From Antarctobacter heliothermus (GTDB lineage: Bacteria; Pseudomonadota; Alphaproteobacteria; Rhodobacterales; Rhodobacteraceae), in NCBI RefSeq assembly GCF_900188425.1, contig NZ_FZON01000043.1:1-44627 (forward strand): 44,627 nt of DNA, in the 5' to 3' direction. Shown here one piece after another: positions 33,230 to 39,740 of this stretch. Position 1 is the stretch's first letter; each line of letters opens with the position of its first letter. The notes under the pieces were generated by a model. The model did no database searches, had not been told where the DNA came from, and saw nothing but the letters and a program-made list of their open reading frames with translations. A program made the translations under genes and the position numbers.

Positions 33230-33991
33230 ATGGATATTTCGGGTCAGGTTGCCATCGTCACGGGCGGGGCCAGCGGTCTGGGGGCGGCGACGGCGCGGCG
33301 TCTGGCGGCGGATGGCGCGCGGGTCGGCATTCTGGATTTCGACGCAGACGGGGCGGCTGCGGTGGCGGCCGAGATCGGCGGCCACGCGGTGCACACGGAT
33401 GTGGGCGATGAGGGATCTGTCGCGGCGGCTGTGGCCGAGGTTGTGGCCAGGCTGGGCGCGCCGCGTGTGGCGGTCAGTTGCGCGGGCATCGGGCCTGCGG
33501 CACGCATTGTCGGCCGCGAGGGCAAGCTGTCCACCGATCTGTTCGACAAGACCATCCGGGTGAACCTGATGGGCACTTATTACGTCATGTCGCACGCCGC
33601 GCGCGAGATGATGGCGCTGGACCCGCTGGAGACGGGGGAACGCGGGGTGGTGATCAACACCGCCTCTGTCGCGTTTCAGGACGGGCAGATCGGGCAATCG
33701 GCCTATGCGGCCTCCAAGGGGGCGATTGCCGCCATGTGCCTGCCCGCCGCGCGCGAGATGGCCAAGCAGGGCGTGCGCGTGATGGCGATTGCGCCGGGGC
33801 TGTTCAACACGCCGATGATGGAGGGTCTGCCAGAGGAGACGACGGCAGGCATTGTCGCCAACGTCCCGTTCCCGCACCGGCTGGGCGACCCGGCGGAATA
33901 CGGGCTGATGGTCAGCCAGATCGTCGCCAACCCCTATCTCAACGGCACCACCATCCGTCTGGATGCCGGCGTCCGCCTGCCGCAGCGCTGA
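33230..33991 (+). CDS. HSD10-like short-chain dehydrogenase (3-hydroxyacyl-CoA dehydrogenase type)
   Basis: This 253-residue SDR has the cofactor motif TGGASGLGAATARRL (10-24), Asp near the end of strand 2 (ILDFDADG) favouring NAD+, and the active-site SxxxxYxxxK in FQDGQIGQSAYAASKGAI. The C-terminal part (IAPGLFNTPMMEGLPEE, then VPFPHRLGDPAEYGLMV) is strongly like HSD10/3-hydroxy-2-methylbutyryl-CoA dehydrogenase. It would oxidise a 3-hydroxyacyl-CoA, such as the intermediate in side-chain shortening of an aryl-propenoyl-CoA. The ribosome site is GGGAGGAGAAAGTC. It is 72 bases after dctM and 10 bases before the ligase gene, so it is part of the operon. Confidence 0.88.
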   Translation: MDISGQVAIVTGGASGLGAATARRLAADGARVGILDFDADGAAAVAAEIGGHAVHTDVGDEGSVAAAVAEVVARLGAPRVAVSCAGIGPAARIVGREGKLSTDLFDKTIRVNLMGTYYVMSHAAREMMALDPLETGERGVVINTASVAFQDGQIGQSAYAASKGAIAAMCLPAAREMAKQGVRVMAIAPGLFNTPMMEGLPEETTAGIVANVPFPHRLGDPAEYGLMVSQIVANPYLNGTTIRLDAGVRLPQR

Positions 33992-34001
33992 GGAGACTCG
34001 C

Positions 34002-35795
34002 ATGGCCCGCTATCGCGCCCATTCCGTCACGCGTCAGGACCGGGCCGACGGCACCATCCTGCTGCGCTCCGGCCATGAGATGACCCGGCCCGCGACGCGG
34101 ACCGGCGATTGGCTGGATCACTGGTCTGACCTGACGCCGCATGCGGTGTTCCTGGCGGAGCGCTCAGGCGCGGGCTGGCGCGAAGTGACCTACGCCGAGG
34201 CGCGCGACGCGGTGCGCCTGATCGCGGCCAGCCTGCTGGAGCGGGGCATGGGGGCGGACACGCCAATCCTGATCCTGTCGGGCAACGGGGTGGATCACGG
34301 CTTGCTGACGCTGGCGGCGCAATATGTCGGGGTGCCGACCGTGCCGCTGGCCGAGCAATATGCCCTGATCCCCGGCGCATGGCCGCAGTTGGAACATTGC
34401 GCGCAGTTGGTGCGGCCTGCGATGGTCTTTGCCGATGATGGCGCGCGGTTCGGCGCGGTGCTGGGGCACGCGCTGTTTGATGGCGTGGAACGTGTCGTGG
34501 CCCGCAATCCGCAGGCGGGTCAGACCGATCTGACCGCGATGTTGGGCGGCGGTGACGGGCTGGCTGTGGCGGCGGCGGCCTTGCAGGTCGGGCCGGAGAC
34601 GGTGGCGAAATACCTGATGACCAGCGGGTCGACCTCGCACCCCAAGGCGGTGATCACGACGCAGGCGATGATGTGCGCCAATCAGGCCCAGATCGCCGAC
34701 GCACTGCCCTTTGTGCGTGACCGCGCGCCACGGATTGTCGACTGGCTGCCGTGGAACCACGTCTTTGGCGGGTCGCATAATTTCAATATGATGCTGGCCA
34801 ATGGCGGCGCGCTGTACATCGACGGCGGCAAGCCGATCCCGGCGCGGATCGCCGAGACGATCGAGAACAACCGCCTGATGAACGGCACCATGGCCTTCAA
34901 TGTGCCGGTGGGCTTTGCCATGCTGCGCAACGCCATGAAGGCGGATCGGGGGTTGCGGCAACGGTATTTCGAAGACCTCGACATGCTGTTCTATGCCGGG
35001 GCCTCCCTGCCGCAGGATGTGTGGACGGACCTTGAGGACATGGCGCGCGAGGTGCGCGGCGATGTCCCGCTGATGAACTCGTCCTGGGGGCTGACCGAAA
35101 CCGCGCCTGCCTGCCTGATCCAGCATGAACCCACCACCATGTCCGGCATCATCGGCGTGCCGATGACCGGCGTCGAGGTCAAGCTGATCCCAGATGCCGA
35201 CCTGCGCTGCGAGATCCGCGTGCGCGGGCCGAACATCATGCCCGGCTACCTGAACGATCCGGCCAAGACCGCAGAAGTGTTTGACGGTGAGGGGTTCTTT
35301 TGCACCGGGGACGCGGTGAAATTTGTCGACCCGGACGACCTGACCAAAGGCATGCGCTTTGACGGGCGCATCTCTGAGGACTTCAAGCTGTTGACCGGCA
35401 CATGGGTGCGCGCGGCCACGCTGCGGCTGGAGTTGTTGATGGAATACGCGCCGCTGGTGCAGGACATCGTGGTCTGCGGTGCAGACCGGGCGGATGTCGG
35501 GGTGATGATCCTCCCCTCGGCAGAGGCGCTGGCGCTGGCGGGCGATGGGGTACACGACGGCGCGCTGATGAGCGACGCCTTGCGCGGCGCGCTGGCCGAC
35601 AAGCTGGCCTTGCGGGCAGAGCAGGGCTCTGCCGCGCGGGTCATGCGGGTGATGGTGCTGGCGGAGCCGCCCTCGCTGGGCGACGGCGAGATCACCGCCA
35701 AGGGCAACCTGAACACCGGCAAGATCCTGTCCCGGCGGGCGGATCTGCTGGAACGGCTGTATGCAGAGGGTGATCCGGCGGTTGTGCGGCTGTGA
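34002..35795 (+). CDS. Feruloyl-CoA synthase-like aryl-CoA ligase
   Basis: This 597-residue ANL-superfamily ligase has the P-loop KYLMTSGSTSHPKAVITT, DWLPWNHVFGGSHNF, the adenylate motif LMNSSWGLTETAPACL and EGFFCTGDAVKFV. The C-terminal FKLLTGTWVRAATLRLELL segment is, as I recall, characteristic of the feruloyl-CoA synthase group (TGTWV). The penultimate catalytic Lys is probably in EITAKGNLNTGKIL. It would convert hydroxycinnamates such as ferulate to CoA thioesters with ATP. The start at 34002 follows GAGGAGACTCGC. The combination with the TRAP system, HSD10-like enzyme and BoxR-type regulator supports aromatic acid catabolism. The precise acid is not proven. Confidence 0.88.
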   Translation: MARYRAHSVTRQDRADGTILLRSGHEMTRPATRTGDWLDHWSDLTPHAVFLAERSGAGWREVTYAEARDAVRLIAASLLERGMGADTPILILSGNGVDHGLLTLAAQYVGVPTVPLAEQYALIPGAWPQLEHCAQLVRPAMVFADDGARFGAVLGHALFDGVERVVARNPQAGQTDLTAMLGGGDGLAVAAAALQVGPETVAKYLMTSGSTSHPKAVITTQAMMCANQAQIADALPFVRDRAPRIVDWLPWNHVFGGSHNFNMMLANGGALYIDGGKPIPARIAETIENNRLMNGTMAFNVPVGFAMLRNAMKADRGLRQRYFEDLDMLFYAGASLPQDVWTDLEDMAREVRGDVPLMNSSWGLTETAPACLIQHEPTTMSGIIGVPMTGVEVKLIPDADLRCEIRVRGPNIMPGYLNDPAKTAEVFDGEGFFCTGDAVKFVDPDDLTKGMRFDGRISEDFKLLTGTWVRAATLRLELLMEYAPLVQDIVVCGADRADVGVMILPSAEALALAGDGVHDGALMSDALRGALADKLALRAEQGSAARVMRVMVLAEPPSLGDGEITAKGNLNTGKILSRRADLLERLYAEGDPAVVRL

Positions 35796-35811
35796 CCGAC
35801 ACGGGGCGAGG

Positions 35812-35832
35812 CGATTTTTCGACGAAAAATCG
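35812..35832. terminator. Perfect 21-base palindrome CGATTTTTCG-A-CGAAAAATCG after the ligase gene
   Basis: Ten-base arms surround one base, 17 bases after the ligase stop. The stem has T5/A5 tracts, so on either strand a U-run sits inside the hairpin rather than after it. It may act as a terminator or as a dispersed repeat; I recall similar GATTTTTCGTCGAAAAATC elements in related genomes. It separates the structural genes from the 54-residue protein and the regulator. Confidence 0.55.
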
Positions 35833-35918
35833 TGTCCGCCTTGATCTGGCACAAGGTGTGGCGTTGTCGGGCGGCTAGTCTTGGGGATTGATCCTTTTGT
35901 TGCGAACAGGAAAACCCC

Positions 35919-36083
35919 ATGCAAGCAGACCGCCTGATCGGCCATGCCCCGCGCAGCCGCGCCTTTGGCGAAAGACTCCAATCCGACCCAAGCACCTGCA
36001 TCGGCTGCAAGGACTGTTCCGGTCTGTGCCTGGCGCTGATCGATGTGTTGATGGTGCCGGAAACCGTGCTGGGCCGCGACTGA
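35919..36083 (+). CDS. 54-residue protein with a CxxCxxCxxxC iron-sulfur-type motif
   Basis: This short gene is easily missed by length cut-offs. It starts ATG at 35919 with AGGA about eight bases upstream and ends TGA at 36083. The product begins MQADRLIGHAPRSRAFGERL and has STCIGCKDCSGLC at residues 25-37: Cys27, Cys30, Cys33 and Cys37 have exactly the spacing of a ferredoxin-type 4Fe-4S binding loop. No second cluster and no CxxxCP partner follow, and the tail (LALIDVLMVPETVLGRD) is short. It could be a mini-ferredoxin, a zinc-binding peptide or a partner of an oxygenase or demethylase for the aromatic substrate. It lies between the ligase and regulator genes on the same strand. Confidence 0.6.
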   Translation: MQADRLIGHAPRSRAFGERLQSDPSTCIGCKDCSGLCLALIDVLMVPETVLGRD

Positions 36084-36184
36084 TCCGCAGATCCCCGCAA
36101 ACCGGAAATCGCGCAGGATTGTGCGTATGACGTCGCGCATCCTTGGTTAAAAACGTTGCTTTGCAGCGCCCTTCTTCTGCGATA

Positions 36185-36198
36185 TGCACTATAGTTCA
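36185..36198. promoter_or_regulatory. Putative BoxR/BzdR-type operator 3, TGCA-CTATAG-TTCA, in front of the regulator gene
   Basis: A TGCA-N6-TGCA-like dyad with one mismatch ends 33 bases before the GTG start of the regulator gene. It contains TATAGT (36190-36195), a good -10 match, so bound repressor would block transcription. The first nine bases are shared with the reverse complement of operator 1 upstream of dctP. This suggests the regulator controls itself and the TRAP/ligase genes. Confidence 0.6.
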
Positions 36199-36230
36199 TA
36201 GGAATGGGCAATGGTGCGAAAGGGGTCGCA

Positions 36231-37121
36231 GTGGCAATGGAAGTGGACGGACACGGGACGGCAGACAGCGCGGTTGCGGCGCTGATGACCCGTGTGGGCG
36301 GGCGTGTCCGGCAGGTCCGCGAACAGCGCGGCATCTCGCGCCGTGTTTTGTCAGAAACCTCGGGTGTGTCGCCGCGCTATCTTGCGCAACTCGAAAGCGG
36401 GGCGGGCAATATCTCGATCGGTCTGTTGTGCCGGGTGGCCGAGGCGCTGGATTTCCGCATCGATTGGCTGCTGGGGGAGGACGATCCCTGGACCTCTGAG
36501 GCCTTGCAGATGGCCGAGATGTACCGCCAGGCCGAGGCACCGGTGCAGGCACAGGTGCGCGCCCTGTTGCTGGACGGTGCGCCGGGGGGCCAGCGGGCGC
36601 AGCGCATCTGCCTTGTCGGGCTGCGCGGCGCGGGCAAATCCACGCTGGGACGTCTGGCGGGCGCGGCGCTGAAGGTGCCGTTTGTCGAGCTGAACCATGA
36701 GATTTCGCAGGCCGGCGGCATGCCGGTGGCCGAGATCATGGCGCTGTACGGGCAAGAGGGGTTTCGCAAGCTGGAGGCGGATGCGCTGGATCAGGTGATC
36801 GCGGCCCATGAGCAGGTGATCCTAGCAGTGGGGGGCGGTATCGTGGCCGAACCCGCCACCTACAACCGGCTGCTGTCGCATTTCCACACCATCTGGCTGA
36901 AGGCCGCGCCAGAGGAGCACATGGAGCGGGTGCGGGCGCAGGGGGATGAGCGTCCGATGGCGGGCCAGCCCGAGGCGATGGGGCAGTTGAAATCCATTCT
37001 TCAGGCGCGCGAAACCTTGTATGAGCGCGCCCATGCGCATCTGAACACCTCGGCGGCATCGCTGAACGACACGCTGGAGCGGTTGCTGGCCCTGATCGCA
37101 CGCGAGCGGTTTCTTGGCTGA
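36231..37121 (+). CDS. BoxR/BzdR-type transcriptional regulator: XRE helix-turn-helix fused to a shikimate-kinase-like domain
   Basis: This protein has 296 residues from the preferred start. The N-terminal XRE domain (about 20-82) reads RVRQVREQRGISRRVLSETS then YLAQLESGAGNISIGLL. The C-terminal domain from about 125 resembles shikimate kinase: P-loop LVGLRGAGKSTLGRLAG (GxxGxGKS at 130-137), LYGQEGFRKLEADAL, and AVGGGIV. In BzdR and BoxR this domain is not enzymatic but binds benzoyl-CoA and releases the repressor. By analogy the ligand here may be an aryl-CoA made by the ligase upstream. GTG at 36231 has AAAGGGG five bases upstream; ATG at 36204 has its only AGGA touching the codon. The stop overlaps the next gene. 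Confidence 0.87.
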   Translation: MAMEVDGHGTADSAVAALMTRVGGRVRQVREQRGISRRVLSETSGVSPRYLAQLESGAGNISIGLLCRVAEALDFRIDWLLGEDDPWTSEALQMAEMYRQAEAPVQAQVRALLLDGAPGGQRAQRICLVGLRGAGKSTLGRLAGAALKVPFVELNHEISQAGGMPVAEIMALYGQEGFRKLEADALDQVIAAHEQVILAVGGGIVAEPATYNRLLSHFHTIWLKAAPEEHMERVRAQGDERPMAGQPEAMGQLKSILQARETLYERAHAHLNTSAASLNDTLERLLALIARERFLG

Positions 37122-37740
37122 CAGGTTGGTCGACAGGTTGCGCGGGCCGTTTCGGGACGCGGCAGAGGCGGTGTTTCTGCACGGCTCGACCCCCTGGGAG
37201 GTGGATGAGGCGCTGGAGGATTTCGGCTTTGCGCAGGGGCCGTTTGAGGCGGAGGACAGCCTTGGGCTGGATCTGGCCTGGGCGCGGCAGGGGGCGGACG
37301 TATCGCCGATCCTCAAGCGGATGATGGAACTGGGCAAGCTGGGGCGCACCGCCGGGGCGGGCTGGTATCGCTATCCCGGCGGGGGCGGCAAGGTGGATGA
37401 TCCGATCGTGGCGGATCTGGCGCTGGAAGAGGCGCATTTTCACCGCCTGACGCGGGTGGATTACGGCGCAGAGGACATCCGCGACCGGCTGCTGGCGGCG
37501 CTTGTGCTTGCAGCGGTGGCGTTGGTGCAAGAGGGCGCGGCAGAGGAAGAGATCAACCGCGCCTCTGTCGAAGGTCTGGGATTTCCGGCAGACCAGGGCG
37601 GCGTGCTGGTCTGGGCGCGGACCTTGGGCATCGCAAAGCTGCGCGCCATGGTCCGCAGCGTGCGGGACGAGGGCCGGGTGCCGCTGGTGCCCGCGCGGTG
37701 GTTGGACGACGGGCGGTGGCCGGGCGAGGGCGCGCTCTAG
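37114..37740 (+). CDS. Stand-alone C-terminal domain of 3-hydroxyacyl-CoA dehydrogenase
   Basis: This 208-residue protein matches only the C-terminal 3HCDH repeats of FadB/FadJ-type enzymes. The first copy is at about 10-90 (FRDAAEAVFLHGSTPWEVDE, then FGFAQGPFEAEDSLGLDLAW, then TAGAGWYRYPGGGGKVDDP). The second is at about 110-200 (DRLLAALVLAAVALVQEGAA, then GLGFPADQGGVLVWA). The NAD-binding domain and the crotonase part are absent, so it cannot be a complete dehydrogenase. It may dimerise with another protein or bind acyl-CoA. It starts with TTG at 37114, overlapping the regulator stop by eight bases. The last bases (CTAG, 37737-37740) are shared with the convergent exonuclease gene. The intact stop-free frame argues it is a working gene rather than debris. 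Confidence 0.75.
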   Translation: MADRLVDRLRGPFRDAAEAVFLHGSTPWEVDEALEDFGFAQGPFEAEDSLGLDLAWARQGADVSPILKRMMELGKLGRTAGAGWYRYPGGGGKVDDPIVADLALEEAHFHRLTRVDYGAEDIRDRLLAALVLAAVALVQEGAAEEEINRASVEGLGFPADQGGVLVWARTLGIAKLRAMVRSVRDEGRVPLVPARWLDDGRWPGEGAL

Positions 37741-39167
37741 TTGAGGTCTTCGAGCAGGCGCCCGTGACGGCGGGTCTCCGCGATCACTGCGCCAAAGGTC
37801 GTCAGGCCGCGCGCCTCCAGCATCGGCAGCATTCTGACCAGCACCTCGGCGGTGGCGCGGGCGTCGCCCAGTGCGGTGTGGCGCAGCGCCTCGGGGATGG
37901 TCACATCCAGCCGCTCGCACAGTGCGTCCAGCGTGTGGGTTTCCGAGGCACCGAACAGCACCGCCGACAGCAGCACCGTGTCAAGGATGGGATGGTCCCA
38001 GACCACGCCCATGCGCCCCTTGTGGCGTTGCAGAAAGGCCATGTCGAAGGGCGCGTTATGGGCCACGATGACGGAATCCCGCGCAAAGCTGTGGAACTGC
38101 CGTCCGGCGCGGGCGATGCTGGGCTGTCCGGCGACCATGGCATCGGTGACCTTGTGCACCTTGGTCGAAGCGGCGGGGATCGGGCGGCGCGGATCGACAA
38201 GTTGGTCAATCACCTCACCCGGCACGATGCGGCCATTCACCACCCGCACCGCGCCGATCTGTACGATTTCATCCTTGTGCGGCAAGAGGCCGGTCGTCTC
38301 TGTGTCGAAGACGGTGAAGGTGAGTTTGCCAACCGGCGTCTCGTCCAGCTTGGCCGTGCCGCGACCCTGCAACAGGTCAAAGTCATAGACCAGCGGGCGC
38401 GCCGCCTCTGGCGGGATTTCGATATGCGCGGCGTCGATGATCATCATATAACCGCCGCCGTCCATCGGTTTGAACCGGGCGTCATAGCTTTGTTGGCCAT
38501 CCAGCCCCTCCAGCGGGCGGCTGACCTCTTTGCCGCCTTTGTTCATGGCGATGCGGGCGGCTTTGACGCTGGCGGGGTCGAAATAATCGGCCAACGGCGC
38601 GTTCAGCCGGGGCACCGCCTGCTGGGCCAGCACCTCGGCGGCCTGACCGTCATAAAGGACGATTTGGTCATTGGCGTTGATCAGCAGCGTGGCCACCGGG
38701 ATCTCTGTCAGCAGCGCGGTGAGTTGCGCCTTTTCGGCGGTCAGGCGGGCGGTTTCGCTGGCAATCCGCTGCGCGGTAGAGACGGCGTTTTCCGACAAGG
38801 CTGAGGTGATGGCATCGGCGGCGGGGGCAAGATCCCCGAGATAGCGGGCGGCATCACGGTCCATGGCGCTGCCGGTTCCGGCATGGGCGCGGGCGCGCAT
38901 CCGGGCGGACAAACGCTCGATCGGTTTGGCGACGTTTTCGTCGAACAGCAGCCAGACGCCGGTACACAGGGCGACAAGGCCGAAACTGGCCAGGATACCG
39001 GCAAAGACGAATCCGTTGGTGGGTGTCGTGGCCAAGGCGCGGGCATGCCCGACCCAGAGAGCGCCCAGAACGATGCCGGTGCCACCGACCGCGAGGAGGC
39101 AGAAGAACAGGAAGATCCGCAGACGCAGGCTGAGCTTGCTCATGGGGCCGGGTAAGGTGTCGGACAT
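37737..39167 (-). CDS. Membrane-anchored HAMP-PAS protein with a DnaQ-like 3'-5' exonuclease domain
   Basis: Of 476 residues, two N-terminal membrane helices come first (LRIFLFFCLLAVGGTGIVLG and FVFAGILASFGLVALCTGVW). A HAMP-like segment with NVAKPIERLSARMRARAH follows, then a PAS-like region (LLTEIPVATLLINANDQIVL), and a C-terminal DEDDh exonuclease. Exo motifs are VFDTETTG, HNAPFDMAFL and HTALGDARAT, complete for catalysis. This is not the replicative epsilon subunit. Similar proteins sit next to DUF294 proteins and acetate symporters in many proteobacteria, where their role is unsettled. The start at 39167 has GAGG nine bases upstream; MSKLSLR eight codons later is the alternative. The substrate could be RNA, DNA or a small nucleotide. 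Confidence 0.85.
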   Translation of the reverse strand: MSDTLPGPMSKLSLRLRIFLFFCLLAVGGTGIVLGALWVGHARALATTPTNGFVFAGILASFGLVALCTGVWLLFDENVAKPIERLSARMRARAHAGTGSAMDRDAARYLGDLAPAADAITSALSENAVSTAQRIASETARLTAEKAQLTALLTEIPVATLLINANDQIVLYDGQAAEVLAQQAVPRLNAPLADYFDPASVKAARIAMNKGGKEVSRPLEGLDGQQSYDARFKPMDGGGYMMIIDAAHIEIPPEAARPLVYDFDLLQGRGTAKLDETPVGKLTFTVFDTETTGLLPHKDEIVQIGAVRVVNGRIVPGEVIDQLVDPRRPIPAASTKVHKVTDAMVAGQPSIARAGRQFHSFARDSVIVAHNAPFDMAFLQRHKGRMGVVWDHPILDTVLLSAVLFGASETHTLDALCERLDVTIPEALRHTALGDARATAEVLVRMLPMLEARGLTTFGAVIAETRRHGRLLEDLN

Positions 39168-39171
39168 GGGA

Positions 39172-39675
39172 TCACACCTCGGCGCAGACAGTCTTGACGA
39201 CAGGATCGTCGGGACCGACGTCACGCCAGAGCGGCGGCGACCCATCGCCCAGAACCGGGTCGGCCCGGCGGTAGCCTACGCAGTCCACCATGACCTGCAC
39301 GATCTGGTTCGACCGCCAACGCCCGTAGAAATAGAGTTTCACAAGGTACAGCCCCTCAGTCTCGGCATTCTTGAGCGGGCTGGCCGTGTCGACCGCGACA
39401 AAGCGGTCTGTCAGCGGATAGATGTAGGTCCAGGGCCGCCACAGGGCGCTGTTTTCGACCGTCTGCGCAATGCTCAGGCCCTTGTCGCGGGCGCTTTGCG
39501 CGGTGCGCCCATACCAGCTGTATTCCGTGGCGATCCCGGCTATCAGCATGGCGGCGCCCGCGCCAACCGGCACGATCCAGCGCGGCAGGCGGCGGCCGCT
39601 CAGCGACGACAGGACCATCATCAGGCCCGCGCCGACAAACCCCGCCACAAAGACGGCGATCAGTTCCAGAAACAT
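39172..39675 (-). CDS. Hypothetical protein with two N-terminal membrane helices
   Basis: This 167-residue protein begins with two hydrophobic segments (MFLELIAVFVAGFVGAGLMM and WIVPVGAGAAMLIAGIATEY). The soluble part is probably periplasmic and contains ALWRPWTYIYPLTDRFVAVD, YLVKLYFYGRW and two Cys (VDCVGYRR, KTVCAEV) that could pair. I recognise no family. The ribosome site is AGGAGGAGAAAAAAG. It is four bases upstream of the exonuclease gene and 65 bases after the DUF294 gene on the same strand, so it belongs to this signalling group. Confidence 0.75.
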   Translation of the reverse strand: MFLELIAVFVAGFVGAGLMMVLSSLSGRRLPRWIVPVGAGAAMLIAGIATEYSWYGRTAQSARDKGLSIAQTVENSALWRPWTYIYPLTDRFVAVDTASPLKNAETEGLYLVKLYFYGRWRSNQIVQVMVDCVGYRRADPVLGDGSPPLWRDVGPDDPVVKTVCAEV

Positions 39676-39740
39676 CTTTTTTCTCCTCCTCGGGGGCGGG
39701 CTATGTCCCGTTTGCCCCGCTTTTTGTCCGTCTTGCTGGT

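Noticed and set aside
35846-35870. TGGCACAAGGTGTGGCG as a sigma-54 promoter upstream of the 54-residue gene.
   Set aside because: The -24 element is good, but the invariant GC of the -12 element is shifted by one base and the TT before it is missing.
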